A stretch of DNA of 13,815 nucleotides from an uncultured Planctomycetaceae bacterium (GTDB taxonomy: Bacteria > Planctomycetota > Planctomycetia > Pirellulales > UBA1268), in the NCBI GenBank assembly GCA_937926325.1, contig CALAZQ010000305.1:1-13815 (forward strand). The letters are read 5' to 3'. Both the position numbers and the translations under genes were made by a program. The notes under the pieces are model-generated. The model was given only the letters and a program-made list of their open reading frames with translations. It was not told where the DNA came from and did not search any database. Below are positions 13,181 to 13,815 of the stretch, one piece after another. Positions within the stretch are counted from its first letter, which is position 1, and each line of letters begins with the position of its first letter.

Positions 13181-13714
13181 ATGGGATTGCTGCAGGGGCT
13201 GCTCGCCTGCCTTGGTCGGATCATGATCGCGACCATTTTTCTGGTCAGCGCTGCTGGCAACAAAATCTGGAAATTCAATGAGGTGGCCGGCTACATGGCG
13301 GCCGAAGGGGTGCCTCAGCTACCGGTACTGGGCATTCCGTTGCACAAGATTCTGCTGGCGGGGGCGATTGTTTTCCTGCTGCTCGGCGGCCTCTCGGTGG
13401 CGGCTGGGTACAAGGCCCGCATCGGTGGGTTCATGCTGCTGGTCTTCCTGGGAGCGGCCACCTACTACTTCCACGACTTCTGGACGATGGAGCCGGAGAA
13501 GCGGCCGCTGGAGGTGATTCAGTTCCTCAAGAACCTGTCCCTGGCCGGCACGATGCTGTTCATCATCGCCAACGGGGCAGGGCCAGGCAGTCTTGACCGC
13601 CGCAAGCAGCGGGTGGCGGTTGGCCTCGACCGGGGCGGGCTGGCTGAGCAGATCGAGCCAGCGCCAGAAACCGGACCGATTGAGGTGGGCGACGAGGTCG
13701 ATGGGTACGGCTGA
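13181..13714 (+). CDS. DoxX-family membrane protein
   Basis: Small four-helix membrane protein of the DoxX family, of unsettled function; relatives are linked to redox balance and membrane-bound oxidoreductase complexes. The 177-residue protein has hydrophobic segments at about 9-27, 55-74, 80-97 and 117-132. DoxX-type landmarks are RIMIATIFLVSAAGNKIWKF (13-32), the GVP turn (43-45), YYFHDFW (95-101) and EVIQFLKNLSLAGTMLFIIA (111-130). The start is the ATG with GGAGG seven bases upstream. It follows the rluA-type gene by 80 bases and is probably transcribed separately because of the hairpin and the promoter candidate between them. A polar, acidic tail of about 40 residues (138-177) follows the last helix and is not part of the core family. 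The substrate or partner cannot be inferred here. Confidence 0.85.
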   Translation: MGLLQGLLACLGRIMIATIFLVSAAGNKIWKFNEVAGYMAAEGVPQLPVLGIPLHKILLAGAIVFLLLGGLSVAAGYKARIGGFMLLVFLGAATYYFHDFWTMEPEKRPLEVIQFLKNLSLAGTMLFIIANGAGPGSLDRRKQRVAVGLDRGGLAEQIEPAPETGPIEVGDEVDGYG

Positions 13715-13757
13715 TGTGCACCACTTCGCAGGGGGCCGCCAACCTCAAGCAGTCGAG

Positions 13758-13815
13758 CTACCCGGCTAGGATTCGAACCTAGACAAAGGGAACCAAAATC
13801 CCTTGTGCTACCGTT
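13758..13815 (-). tRNA. tRNA-Gln(UUG), 5' part outside the window
   Basis: Reading the minus strand, the anticodon stem AGGGA/TCCCT (13803-13799 and 13791-13787) encloses the loop TTTTGGT with anticodon TTG (13796-13794). A four-base variable region, the T stem CTAGG/CCTAG with loop TTCGAAT, and the acceptor strand CCGGGTA plus discriminator G (13758) follow. A72 and G73 fit glutamine tRNAs, which have a U1-A72 pair and G73. CCA is not encoded. The D loop remnant (AACGGTAGCAC) is at the edge; the rest and the 5' acceptor strand are missing. Confidence 0.93.

Noticed and set aside
1..13815. Mobile elements, CRISPR arrays, toxin-antitoxin or defence genes
   Set aside because: I found no transposase or integrase motifs, no regularly spaced repeats and no flanking direct repeats. 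The partial tRNA at the right edge could be an attachment site, but nothing integrated is seen beside it.

Overview
The window looks like chromosomal housekeeping DNA from a high-GC bacterium (about two-thirds G+C by eye), most likely a member of the Planctomycetota. The lineage call rests on remembered family resemblance: the LptE-like lipoprotein core (YRFGNSTLYAANVRTIYVPL), a YbeY metal motif ending in Asp, a PurA P-loop reading GDEAKGK, and a tRNA gene without an encoded CCA. No marker such as 16S rRNA is present. I see no insertion sequence, phage gene, CRISPR array or defence system.

Layout. Eleven genes lie on the minus strand, read from right to left: purA, uppS, cdsA, then a 204-base gap, then phoH, pgpH, ybeY, a corC/hlyC-type CBS protein, recO, a bamD-like TPR lipoprotein, an lptE-like lipoprotein, and folP, which runs off the left edge. 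Two genes lie on the plus strand at the right: an RluA-type pseudouridine synthase and a DoxX-family membrane protein. A partial tRNA-Gln(UUG) on the minus strand closes the window.

How the genes work together. purA makes the branch-point step to AMP. uppS and cdsA make lipid precursors: the undecaprenyl carrier and CDP-diacylglycerol. phoH, pgpH, ybeY and recO keep the relative order known from Firmicutes (an ATPase of RNA metabolism, a c-di-AMP phosphodiesterase, an rRNA endonuclease, a recombination mediator), while corC directly after ybeY is the proteobacterial arrangement. bamD-like and lptE-like genes point to an outer membrane with assembly machinery. folP opens folate synthesis.

Expression. 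Eight of the ten minus-strand gene junctions are start/stop overlaps of one or four bases (ATGA, GTGA, TGATG, TAGTG), which suggests two long, translationally coupled operons: purA-uppS-cdsA and phoH-to-folP. Non-coding DNA is confined to five short gaps, none over about 215 bases. They hold a good sigma70-like promoter with an adjacent dyad at purA, weaker promoter candidates built on the hexamer TACGAT before phoH, rluA and doxX, and a candidate terminator after cdsA. A strong 14-bp hairpin lies at the end of rluA. The window is mostly ordinary core genome; the more interesting points are the hybrid gene order, the residue changes in usually conserved motifs, and the RNA/DNA structures at transcript boundaries.
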